Shown one piece after another: positions 34,621 through 45,485 of a DNA stretch of 64,000 nt. The position numbers were made by a program, and so were the translations under genes. The number at the start of each line of letters is the position of its first letter. The stretch's first letter is position 1. The notes under the pieces are model-generated. The model did not search any database. It was not told the DNA's origin and was given only the letters and a program-made list of their open reading frames with translations. This DNA is from Euclidia mi (Eukaryota; Arthropoda; Insecta; Lepidoptera; Erebidae), in NCBI GenBank assembly GCA_944739405.2, contig OX123185.2, forward strand, positions 4,275,840-4,339,839, read 5' to 3'.

Positions 34621-35566
34621 GCCTAAATCAACGCAAGTACATGGGGAGCGTTTTATTAAGGTTTGACTTTACCTTAACCTCAAAAATACCGGTATCCTTA
34701 GAGAGCAAAATTATAAGGGTTTTGTATCAATAAACCGGATTGCGGGGGTTTTCCATCTTTCTTCGATGTCCCCGCTACCAATGTTTCGATACCAACATCT
34801 ACGTCATCGCCGCATCGTAAATCAAATCGTAAATAAACTTTGATACATATCTTGAAACAATTTTTGACGTGACAACGTCTTATAAATTGGTTTGCCGGGT
34901 GACACTTCAAGAAACTGCGTTACGCTCCGCTCACGTTATGCGCTCACAATGAGAGCGAGTGAGAGGCACGCGTCCCGCCTAAGAGCGAGAGAGACAGACA
35001 TAAAAAGTGAAAGGCACGCGTCTTTCATCCTTCTTCCTACTATACGAATGAATATTCACATTAAAATTATTTTACCACTCAAAGTCGTTGTCACGTAAAA
35101 CTTTCGCCCGTATACCGACTTTACAGGCAACCAATTTTTTTTGTAAAATCTGCTTCTACATGCCACTATTTTAAATTTAGTACAATCCCTTGGTCTACAT
35201 TTAGACTCTTTTTTTACTCTAGTAAACATATATGTATGCTTTTTAACAAAACTTTCCTATTTCCAATATGTACATTGATATTAAAGTCAGAATACCTAGG
35301 TCTTATAATGGTCTACATGTTTCATCTATCATATACAACAGTGCTGCGCACTACCCCGGCTTATGTAATCGACGCCTTTGGAACAGATAAAAGGTATTTA
35401 TTCACCTTCATTCTCGAATAATTTCTCGATTGAGACCAGTTATAAATATTCGTATACGATTATTTGTGATTGAACCTGGATTCACACTTTGCATTAACGC
35501 ACTCATATTGTGTGTCAAATACTTAATTATATGTTCCATCCAGCCTATAAGTGGTTTACTTGGAAG
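34621..35566. other. Non-coding stretch
   Basis: No gene recognised. A GC-richer patch at 34900-35010 with repeated GAGCGAGAGAG-like words may be the relic of an element; nothing firmer. Confidence 0.45.
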
Positions 35567-35579
35567 GTAAATAATTCAT

Positions 35580-35779
35580 TTGGGGCCCAAGCCAACCTCA
35601 CCTGCAAGTGGTGCACCTACCGATCAACGGACGAGGCTCTGGCAAACAAAATATCCCGATAAGTGGCAATAGGCTCGCCACCTATTACGTGAGATCAAAA
35701 CACTGGCGAAAAGTGGGCGTTTAATATGCCTCTGCCTACCCCTTCTGGGAAACAGGCGTGAGTCTATGTATGTATGTAT
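35580..35779 (+). mobile_element. SINE with tail I and an unusual head, 13-bp target duplication
   Basis: GTAAATAATTCAT flanks it exactly (35567-35579 and 35780-35792). The 3' half has GGCAATAGGCTCGCCACC, GTGGGCGTTTAATATGCCTC and CTACCCCTTCTGGG with a final GTAT run, i.e. tail I. The first ~90 bases (TTGGGGCCCAAGCCAACCTC...) carry no A or B box and match no other head here, so it may be a 5'-truncated or chimeric copy. Confidence 0.85.
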
Positions 35780-35792
35780 GTAAATAATTCAT

Positions 35793-36876
35793 AAACATGA
35801 AACAATCTGACATTATCAACAGTAGGTACCTGGACGACCGAGCTTCTCTCGGTTTTTTTTTTGGGCAATCGTGTTTTCTTAAAATGAATGCCAGCTAGAT
35901 TGATTTATCACTCCCGAAACACCCTGCATAGAATATTTCATGAAAATCACTGGAGCCATTGCTGAGATTCAGATTCAAGAATTGCTCGTTCAGAGGTATT
36001 AGATGGATTTAACTATCTTAACTCGTTATAAACATTCAAACAGTAAGATTTTCTCAATTAAAACATGTAGCTGAAAGAACAGTGATAAGAAAGAGTAATA
36101 AAACTATATGCGGAGTGGATCGTCCCACCATGTATCAGGACGTGATAGGTTAGTTTTTCCCTCGAGCTTACATTTCCCTCGCTATCTAATCCTTTCACGG
36201 ATAAAAGCATCAGCCCCACACGTTCCACAGAAACCGCGTTTTCCTTTTCTCTACGTAAAATATTTAAAGGACGCTTGTCTAAACTCAAAGTTGAAAAACT
36301 AGTGTATAACTCTGTGTGTATTACAATATACTTCTAACGTGCCAGAGAGTACCTAAAAAAACTGTTGAAGGCTGGTTCGGCGTTACACCGAAACCGCAGG
36401 TTCTAGGCGATTTGGGAAAACTATTAATATTGTGGACTGTAGGATGGCGGTTCTTCGGCGACTAGGAAATGAGGGAAAGCGGAGATGGTGATGTGGTTAG
36501 GATCCTCTTACCTTGCAAGTGGCAGCCTCCTCGTGTCTTCCAGTATATTGAAGCTGCTTGTATCACTCCACTACACAAATCACTTTCACTCGCGAGCGGT
36601 TTTGTTGAGTTTTGTATAAGCGGTAATAATTATATATGGCGGTGCGGTTCAGTGCGGTACGGTGCGGCGGACATGAGTTCCCGAGCTTCTCGAATCTTCC
36701 ATTCTTTTTTTCGTCGCCGTTGAGCAGGGCGGCCAATAGCGAGGCGTTTTTGGGAGGGGATTCATTACAGGATCACTCGGATTAGCCGAGCAGCGACGAA
36801 CCATTGACGTTGACATAATTAACTAGCAATGGAAAGGATAGATGGCGCTACCAAAGGCCGTACTGATCCTTTTTTA
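35793..36876. other. Non-coding stretch
   Basis: No gene recognised; ordinary AT-rich sequence with a GC-richer part around 36650-36800. Confidence 0.45.
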
Positions 36877-37010
36877 GGGTTCCGTAGCCTAAAATGGCAA
36901 AAAACTGGTCCTTTATAGATTGGCCATGTATGTCTGTCTGTCTGTCCGTATGTACGTCAAGGCCATTTTATTCCGAAACTACATATTTTTAGATTTTCTC
37001 GAAGTGTGTT
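36877..37010 (+). repeat. Fragment related to the 'GGTTCCGTACC' repeat
   Basis: AGGGTTCCGTAGCCTAAAAT, then GTATGTCTGTCTGTCTGTCC, then TTTTATTCCGAAACTACATA. Similar in opening and TGTC run to the 529-bp repeat at 12961 but from a different subfamily. Only the left end is present. Confidence 0.6.
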
Positions 37011-38913
37011 AAGCATCTGGTCTACGGCACGGTTTCACTACGGTTTTTACCTCTGTGTGGCGATTGTCTTTGCGTTGATGTTACTGGAAAGGTGGTAGGC
37101 GATCGGGACCGCAACGGAAATGAGTCAGTCCAAAGTACTATCGTACAAATATGCAAAGAGTCGTTCTGGATCACATGTCACAGTTGTAGACTATATGAAA
37201 ATACTACAAGCTACTGAGGGCAATCTTCGCGAATGAGTTGATTTACTTTCAGAAGATGTAGTTTAAATATTGCCTTTTAGCAGTGGAATTTTTGGTACAG
37301 CTACATATTTTCGGTACCTATGTAAGACTAATAATACTCGCCTTAACTAGCTAAAGTCGTTTCACTGTAAACTAATTTTCTAAGCATGTCTAGTGCATGA
37401 AAGGCTACGCCCGCCAGAATGAAGATTCCACTCGAAAAAAAGACTAATAGGTGCTCTGTCAATAGATCACCTGGAGACAGTTGTTGAAAGTAGTGGAGAG
37501 ACTCGTACCACCATAAACTGATTTAGATTTGACAGATAGCTAGCGCGGGGCTATGTCCGTGATGGAAAGCAAGAGAGCCAAGAGATTTATATTAAAGGCA
37601 AACTAAAATACATCAGTTTAATATGTATAAAAACTCTTTTACACGTGTCGACCTTGGACCGAATATACAGATATTGGGCCTCATACGGGTGCAATACAGT
37701 AATGTATACCTATTGACATCTCATGGGGCTTGAACGACACTATGTGTGCCACCGGCATGTTTCTGTAGACGCTAAAAAAATATATGTTATCACAGAAGTA
37801 TAGTGTCATTCATGTTTAAGTCCAGGGTAAGTATGTGCACCAATTGTAAAATGAAATAACTTGTTGACAGAGCTGTATTCGTGGAAATACTGAAAAAACT
37901 GTTTGAAATACATTTATTTACTCTTCAGATTTGTTATATACTCTCATTTAAATGCTTTTTTATTCAGTTTACTGTTGTTTTTGGATTAAATATGCGAGCA
38001 AAATGTTAACATAATAAAATGCAGTATTTAAATAATTATGTCACGGTAAAAATATGTCATAGGTACAAACTTTTGAGAGATATAAGTGATTTAATTTTAC
38101 GTTTTATATTTCTGTGATGCCTTGCTCAAATATACGCCTTGGAGCCTTTGTAAGCTTTCTAGATCAGTTAGATTTGACAGTATAAGCTTTGGTTTTGCTT
38201 TACCCCTATAATAATATAATGTACTAAACAAAAATAATTCAAGGTAAAATATATTTGAATATTGATTATTCTAGTAAAAAGCTCTTGAAGTAGGTAATCG
38301 TCTCGTACTTTATTAAAAATTGTAAGTTCCGTTGCGTAAGAAACGTATTTACAAACTAACATTCACTAATGCGTTTGTAAAAACACTCATTGTTTCCGAG
38401 TGCAACACGAATAGGGCCATACAGAACAAAACAGTCAGCTGTACAAAACTTACAACTATGCTCATTGAAATATAGCCTGCACCTGTGATGCTATCACTAA
38501 TTGCCCTTTGAGCCCTTCACCATACAGACAGACACCATACAGAGTATTACATACGTACTAGACTCACACCCTTTTCCCGAAGGCGTAGGCAGATACTACG
38601 GACAAACACTTGCAATGATCCTTACGTTATCTCTCTTGCTTCATTCACTCTCATCAAATTTCTCAATTTCTGTCCTGTTCTTTTTCAGGATGTCACTAAG
38701 CTGGTCGGAGAACGTCAGAACGGAGTTTTTTTTAAACCATCCTAAGTAAGTACTACTTGACTAAAGTTCTAAAAGCGCAAATCAAAAAGGGTCAAGCTTC
38801 GCGACGCATATTGCTAGCCATCTATTGGTCAACCAATGTGAACACTCTATCACCAGCATTCAGTTTGACTGGGATGATACAATAGGGACAATTCTACCTA
38901 TCTTTACCAGCTT
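37011..38913. other. Non-coding stretch
   Basis: Nothing recognised except a small remnant near 38135-38175 (CGCCTTGGAGCC) resembling SINE tail II. Confidence 0.45.
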
Positions 38914-39115
38914 GACTGCACGGTTGGCGTAGTGGTTTATGCGGCCGCCTCGCCGCTTGACACTGCGTCGAGTGTCGTGGGTTCGATTCCCACACGAGAC
39001 AACACTTTGTGTGATCCATAAATTGTTGTTACGAGTCTGGGTGTTCATTGTGTCCATTGGTTGTATGTTTGTAAAGTCTCCCGCGACACAGGTTTTATAC
39101 CTAGTGCGGGAGTTG
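38914..39115 (+). mobile_element. tRNA-derived SINE (head S + tail IV)
   Basis: Perfect A box TGGCGTAGTGG (38925-38935) and B box GGTTCGATTCC (38980-38990), then CACACGAGACAACAC, GAGTCTGGGTGTTCATTGTG and CCTAGTGCGGGAGTTG. Shares about 90% identity with the copy at 40378. No clear target duplication. Confidence 0.85.
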
Positions 39116-39504
39116 GGTATTCGTACTTTTGTTACATTTTTATCAAACATTTAAACCGAATTTAATAATTGAATGAAAGTTGCGGTAAACATTCAAGTGT
39201 TGTTCACAAAAGCAAATATTTATCGTGTTTCGATACCATAATTTAATAGCAGCCTGTTGATCCGCGGTGGATTTTTACTCTGTGGATGCTTAATTAGATT
39301 CTACCTTTCAAACTGATTAAGAGTCAATGTAAATCGATGGCCCACATTCGTGAGGGATAAGCGATACCTTTGTTTCTATTTAAATTAACTACTTATATAA
39401 TGTACACAATATAAAATGTTGGTTTATTTCATTCATATTTTGTTTACATTTTGTATTCTTCGGAGTATGACTGATGTGGACATTAGTTTTAACTTATATG
39501 TTAT
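39116..39504. other. Non-coding stretch
   Basis: AT-rich sequence between two SINEs; nothing recognised. Confidence 0.45.
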
Positions 39505-39805
39505 CATCATCTTAGCGTTATCTAGGTTGCGGTAGGCGTTACCTATGACTTTTACATTGGTACCTGCAATCCACTCGCTAGTCTAAACAGATTTCACAGA
39601 ATATTTACTTTTCCACAGAGCGACTGATCTCTGACCGCCGTGGCTCAAAAGGAACGCGATATTCCATGGGTTAGAGCAGAGCAGTGTTAGTATATTCAAG
39701 GGTACCGATTCGCCATATCGTCTGCCAATGGTCTTCATGACAGCTGGGACCACGGGCTTACCTGCTCTCCGAGGATCGAAGCAAGCGACTATTAACAATT
39801 TATCA
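39505..39805 (-). mobile_element. SINE fragment, tail II
   Basis: Matches the 3' part of the SINE at 16982-17383: CTAGTCTAAACAGATTTCAC, CCACAGAGCGACTG, CTTCATGACAGCTGGGACC (plus-strand words), ending CATCATC at its 3' side. The tRNA-like head is missing, so the copy is 5'-truncated near 39805. Confidence 0.75.
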
Positions 39806-40377
39806 TCTATAAAGATAAATATAGGCAGCTGTAGCGGTAGCTACATACAACTGTGGCCATCTAGCGAGCGACGACGTGCTCTCAACAACAAACAATACGG
39901 CGACATCTATCGGACAAGATTCTACGGAAACAAGGTGCTGAATCGCACAAGCAGAGTTCGCACGCCGAGTTGTATATATAGAACTTCTCAAATACGTCTG
40001 TCGGACAGTCCACCAGGCACTATCACCAAGCCTGGTTAGAGAATCCTCCCTCTAGTTGGAGGAACACCACACGTTTATCCTCCACACAGCGATAGCCCAG
40101 TGAAGATAAGAACAGACTACTACGCAAAAGGGACCACGGTCCATTATCGAAGCGGCATTTAAGACTTGGTAGACAAAAAATATGCTGAATAAAACATCAA
40201 AACATTTACTTGAACAATTGAGAGGTGCCTTTAAAATTTGAATTTTATATGAAGTAAAACTTAAGTATGCCCGTAACTACGTCCGCGCTATTTACCCTTA
40301 CTGCCCGATCCCGTCGGAATGACGAAAAATCATGTTAGTGCACCTCTACGTTCTTCTAGGGACATACATGTGAATTT
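39806..40377. other. Non-coding stretch
   Basis: No gene. TTAGTGCACCTCTACG near 40335 also occurs in the ~680-bp repeat at 406, a small shared fragment. Confidence 0.45.
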
Positions 40378-40579
40378 GACTGCACGGTTGGCGTAGTGGT
40401 TTAAGCGGCCACCTCGCAGCTCGACGCTGTGCCGAGTGTTGTGGGTTCGATTCCCACACGAGACAACACTTTTTGTGATCCATAAATTTTTGTTTCGAGT
40501 CTGGGTGTTCATTGTGTCCGTTGGTTGTATGTTTGTAAAGTCCCCCGCGACACAGGATTTATTCCTAGTGCGGGAGTTG
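40378..40579 (+). mobile_element. tRNA-derived SINE (head S + tail IV)
   Basis: A box TGGCGTAGTGG at 40389-40399 and B box GGTTCGATTCC at 40444-40454, followed by CACACGAGACAACAC, TCGAGTCTGGGTGTTCATTG and CCCCCGCGACACAGGATTTA. Same family as 38914 and 62884. Confidence 0.85.
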
Positions 40580-42503
40580 TCTTTAGGACAAAAAAACAGC
40601 TCCTTGCGCCCACGCCCAGTAGATTCGGCTCAGCGATGTCTGTTAGTCAGTCAGTAGCGAAAGAATGTTATATTTTGATGATGAACAAGAAAAATGTGGT
40701 AGGTACATTAGAAAAGTTAACACTCTGGACGTGTAAGGTTCGTAACTTCCATCATAAATCGCGAGCCTTAACGAGAGTGTTTTAGTTCATTTATTTCAAT
40801 GTAATTAAGGGCTTCATAAATAACGTCCTTATCTCGTATGGAAAGAAGACTAATTTGAAAGAATGCCAGTACACGTTAACGGCGAAACACGGCCATAGAA
40901 TAATGGCCACAAACATCCATTATGGTGAAAGCAGCGGTGTTAGAAATAGTGACTCCTGTAGCAGCCGCTTCGCCTTATCTTTCTTGGTCGCCCGTTGGAG
41001 AATTATAGTTTACGTGGATGTTCCATTTGCTTGCAAAATTGTAGCAGACATTTTTACCATTACTATATAATATGTTACCATGCATATAGAGTTGCAGACA
41101 TGTAGTTTCCACAATGTTTTCCTGAAGAAGCTTTGTTTAAAAGCGATAATTAATCATTTATTTCGATCGATGTGTGTAGGTTTAATTTTCAAAAGCAGTT
41201 TTCCCTAGGAACCTTTGTTTAGGAAACGATAATTACCTATTTAGTTCAATCGAAATGAATCAGTTCAAGCCGGTTTATTTATTCTAGAATCAGCATGGCT
41301 CAGTTCCACTCAAAAATATTATTAATGAAAAATATTCCAAAGCTTGTATATTGAAAAGACAGGGGATTATTGAAAATTCAGAAATATGAACTGAATTGTT
41401 GTTTACGAAAAAAACCATTTTGCTAATTGGTGAATTGGAAAATGTCGGATATGTCTAACTGCAAGTTGTTGCCAATTTCCTTTTAACGAAATTGGACATT
41501 ACACTTACTAGGAATATCACCAGTTTTGTATGTGTGATTTATTTTTTACGGTAGAACAGGTATGAACTGAAAATAATATTTGCTCTTCCCTGATGGAGAT
41601 AAATTTATGCGGGTCAGACAAATACCTATATTTAAAATTCTTGGTTTTTTACAGATAGGTGACACTCGATACAAAACTTTACAGATGTCAATTTCTTTAT
41701 ACCTACCAGCGGACTCAGCGGACGTTATCCTGTCTGAGCTGCAAATTAAATTTGGTGACATTCCGACTGCAGACCCCCGGACTGCGTCTTATTGTATTTT
41801 CAAATCACCCAGGTACTCGTTGAAATAAACAAAGTTTCATCCAAAATGTACAGAAGAAATATTAAGATGTATGTAAAATGTCTGTAACAAATGTCTACAG
41901 TCGAACCGACCACCGCTAGACCACCATAAGGGCGAGAATCGCTCAGCAAGACATCGTCGCTTCCAGTGCTACTTTACACGCACATTGACATTCGCATACA
42001 AAATCAGTTTCTAGTGTGCCTCGACTCTATGAGCGAGCCAAGGGCATTTTTTCAAACTGGTCCAGCACCGACATGTTTGATTGTACTTGTACCTACTTGT
42101 GAAGTTGTGTTGCATCTAACGCATAGACTACTCACATGATTCAATCAGGTTCCAATAGATTCGTTACTTTGTACCTAACTACAAGGTGAAGTCAAACACT
42201 GAGATTTTATTTGACCAGTAGTTCATAGTGTTTTACTGAAGCTATTCTCGGTATTACATTTTTGATATAGGTATATTTCACTATAGAAATCAATATGAAA
42301 CACCTTGAATTTTTTATTAATATTTTTCAACTTAGTGTCGTTCGCTTTATAAATGCGAGTAGTATGCGTACAAGTTGCGAAGTTTTTAATAAGTTGTCGT
42401 TTCAATTTATTACCGGTAGATTTTTAGAAATAGGTATCCCTAATGTCTGTAGTTTCTGTCTAATGCTTGTATATTCTAATATGTAAATGATATTGTTTCC
42501 AGC
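40580..42503. other. Non-coding stretch
   Basis: Short chance frames only. No element recognised. Confidence 0.45.
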
Positions 42504-42662
42504 GTGTTCTAGATCCGTGTATATCGCAGAGCGAGGTTGGACATTACGCTGTAACTGTGACGTCCGACCGTGGCTGCGACGCGACGTCGCCGCAAATAAC
42601 ACTTTTAGCAAATTGTGTCCAGCACTGACATTATTGTTCACAATCCTACGGATATAAAACAC
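42504..42662. repeat. Possible small MITE with 15-bp inverted ends
   Basis: GTGTTCTAGATCCGT (42504-42518) and the complement of ACGGATATAAAACAC (42648-42662) match at 13 of 15 positions. The interior is CpG-rich (42540-42600). No target duplication seen. Confidence 0.4.
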
Positions 42663-43606
42663 ATTGTGGGGTGTTTCACGTATTATGTGAGTAACTACTG
42701 ACTTTTAAAATACCTGAGATATATAGGTATGAAACTAATGGTATGTGCTTATGCTATTTCAGCCCGTGCTTAGCAAGCTCATTTCTTGAAAGCATGTACC
42801 TATCTACAGATTTCGGCACATATTGAAATGCAACCCACGGATTCAAAAGAAGCTATATATTGAATATAAACAAAATTATTTAATGGATGTTTATGTACTT
42901 GCGAATACGACATAGGTATTTATGTCTTTAATTAGATAATTTCCACAATTAAAAGTCACTAGATTGTATTATTTACAAAACAAGCTATAATTAATAGAAA
43001 CTGTAGATCTATCTTTATTTACTCTTAGGTACTGAGTTTGATGGTGAATCCGAGAAAGCATTATAAGACTTATAGATAGAATTACTTTCGCTTTTACAAA
43101 CATTTGTAAGCATCTATTAACTAGCATAGGTGCTGTTCATAATGTTTGATAAACAACGTCGAATCCCAAGGTAGGAATTCCAAGGATCGGTCAGCTTGCA
43201 TAGTTTGTGTGTAATGGGCTAATGGATTCGTGGATCGCATGCCCGCCTGGCATCTCAATATCAATCGATGGACCCGAGTCGTTACCAGATTTAATGAGTG
43301 GAGGACTAACCGACAGTATTCCACAAGGTAGGTGGTACATGTGTGGTAATATAATTAGAGACCAAAGGTATGTTTTCAGTCTATTAGCTAAGTGGGCAGT
43401 GAGTGTTGAGTGACATTAAAAGGATCGCAGCGTGCGAGGTGGAGAACGTTTACATTATTCTATAAATAAGCTGTAGCTACCTATATTTAAGCTTATGAGA
43501 AATTAGTGGTTGGGTTGGATTATAATTGGATAATACCTACAATTGAAATTTAACTACATTTAAAGTATTTTATCGCAATATATGGGTTTGACTGAATACG
43601 CTTAAA
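42663..43606. other. Non-coding stretch
   Basis: Nothing recognised. Confidence 0.45.
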
Positions 43607-43852
43607 CAGACTCACACCTGTATCCCCTAAGGGGTAGGTAGAGGCGTACCATTACACCCACATTTCGCCATGATTTTTTAAGGTCCCACGTAATAGGGGG
43701 CGAGCCTATTACCGTTGCCGGGCACATCACCAGACTCCGTGCTGCTACTGAGAATTCGGAAAAACCCAACCAAACACTTTTGCCCGACCCGGGAATCGAT
43801 TCCGGGACCTCCGATCAGCAGTAGCATACGCTATCCACTGGACCACGGAGGC
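43607..43852 (-). mobile_element. tRNA-derived SINE (head G + tail I)
   Basis: Minus orientation: GCCTCCGTGGTCCAGTGGAT with a perfect A box TGGTCCAGTGG (plus-strand 43835-43845), a damaged B box (GGAATCGATTCC), GGTCGGGCAAAAGTG, then the tail I body and CTACCCCTTAGGGG. The head is the best-preserved tRNA-like version of head G in the window. Confidence 0.85.
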
Positions 43853-43925
43853 TTATGCAGATTTATCTAGAAACTACATTACTAATATCCGACGTTTCGA
43901 TTTATTTAAAGAAGTCATACCTACT
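43853..43925 (-). repeat. Penelope-like end remnant
   Basis: Minus strand contains AAATCGAAACGTCGGATATT followed by AGTAATGTAGTTTCTAG, sharing the CGAAACGTCGG core seen in the Penelope-like end at 28.7 kb. The SINE at 43607-43852 starts directly after it. Confidence 0.45.
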
Positions 43926-44034
43926 ATATTAATAAATAAAAAGTTGGTAGTTTGGTAGAAAGGTGGGGTACAACGATTGAAGCTTTTTAAATTAGGTACA
44001 GTAGCTGCATTATATATAATTGTAGTAGTTGACC

Positions 44035-45485
44035 CAATAAACAAAGTAGTTCAATGGTTTACAGCTAACAATTTACTGTTAAATGAAAGAAAAACAAAAT
44101 GTATACGATTTTCAAGACCGAATGTAAAACAAGTTAAACCTAACATATGTTTGAATGCATGCAAGCATATGGATGTCTTGGATCAACGGGACAGACTACG
44201 AGAAGAAGTTAGGTGTTTCAGCAGCTGCGACGAAATTTACTCCAGACAACTTAGCCGCAATGCGGAGTTAGAAGCAAGTCTCAATGAGGCTTATGGCAGA
44301 ATTTCAACTCTAGAAGACACAATTGCGGCCTTTAACAGTACTGCTACTCACAACTTATTCTCTGAGCTCCTGGATGACAAAATTAATGTGCTAAAAGCTC
44401 TTAAATGTAACTGTTTCAAAAAATGCCTTAGTAAGAATAAATTTAAGAAATTGTTTAAGTTAAATAAATTAATTAAGAAACTTAGATCTGGTCCTAAGTG
44501 GTCTAACAAATTGAGTCAGTATGCACAAGATAACTGTAAATTAAATAAAGAGTGTGAGTCTCTTTTATTAAAGCTTGAGGAAACAAATGAAGAATTAGTT
44601 TCTGGTAGGTTGTTATATGAACAACACACAAGTGAGTTGCAAGCACAAATATCAAATCTACAAGCTCAACTCACTAGAACTATAATGGAACACCAGAATG
44701 AGACTCATGAATACATTTTAAAATATGAAGAAATTTCAAGAGTTGGTCGAGAAAATTTAAAACAACTTATCTCATTATCCAACTCTAATAATTACTGTTC
44801 CAGTTGTACAATTAAGTGTGCGACTACACCTGCTGAATCAATAGAATTGAATGCACATGGATGTCAGTATAATACACAAAACAAACTGCATCCAGTAAAG
44901 ACTGACAGTAAGAATGTAATAATTTTTTCAGACCAACTGGGAGTGGGTTTAAGGAGCTTAATTGATCATTACACTGAGCAACCAGTACAGAACTTTTGTT
45001 CACCTGGAGCTCAGTCTTGTACCCTAGTTGATAAAATTAAAAATGCCGACTTGAATGCACAAACTACCGTCATCATATTGTATGGTGACAGCTCGTTAGT
45101 CTCCAAAAACAGTCTCATAGAATTAACAGACTTAATGATAGATGTTAGCACGAAAATAGGATGTAGTTTTATTATTTGTGCATTGCCTTATTCATATGCT
45201 CTCACAGATGACCAAAACAGGCAGATAGGCAAATTAAATCTATTATTGTACAATAGGACATGTCATAGTGACAGTATTTTATTTTTTGACACTAATATTT
45301 TTATTAGTAATTTCTTTTTAACAAAAGATACTATGTATCTTTCTTATGTACATAGGCGACAACTTGCTAAATTATTAGCATTTAATTTATATACTGACAG
45401 GAGTACTACTAGAGTACTTAGGAATTTGGTAGATAATAGTTATACCAATAGTAGTATTGACACATCTATTAGTTTAAACTATTAG
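44035..45485 (+). pseudogene. LINE D ORF1 with in-frame reverse-transcriptase fragment at its N-terminus
   Basis: From about 44158 it matches LINE B ORF1: LDQRDRLREEV, a coiled coil, the LFSELL peptide, a lysine-rich basic segment (FKKLFKLNKLIKKLRSG), more coiled coil (KECESLLLKLEETNEELV), then the SGNH-like domain VIIFSDQLG, NFCSPGAQS, TVIILYGDSSL and DTMYLSYVHRRQLAKLL. The first ~65 residues of ORF1 are missing. In their place, in the same frame, lies VVQWFTANNLLLNERKTKC..., the segment that normally follows FADD in reverse transcriptase. The frame is open from 43977 without an ATG before 44169, so the start is uncertain. Confidence 0.85.

Noticed and set aside
38925..38990. Perfect A and B boxes that might be a tRNA gene
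   Set aside because: The acceptor stem does not close and the sequence continues into a shared SINE tail; the same applies at 40.4, 31.7, 17.3, 43.8 and 53.6 kb.
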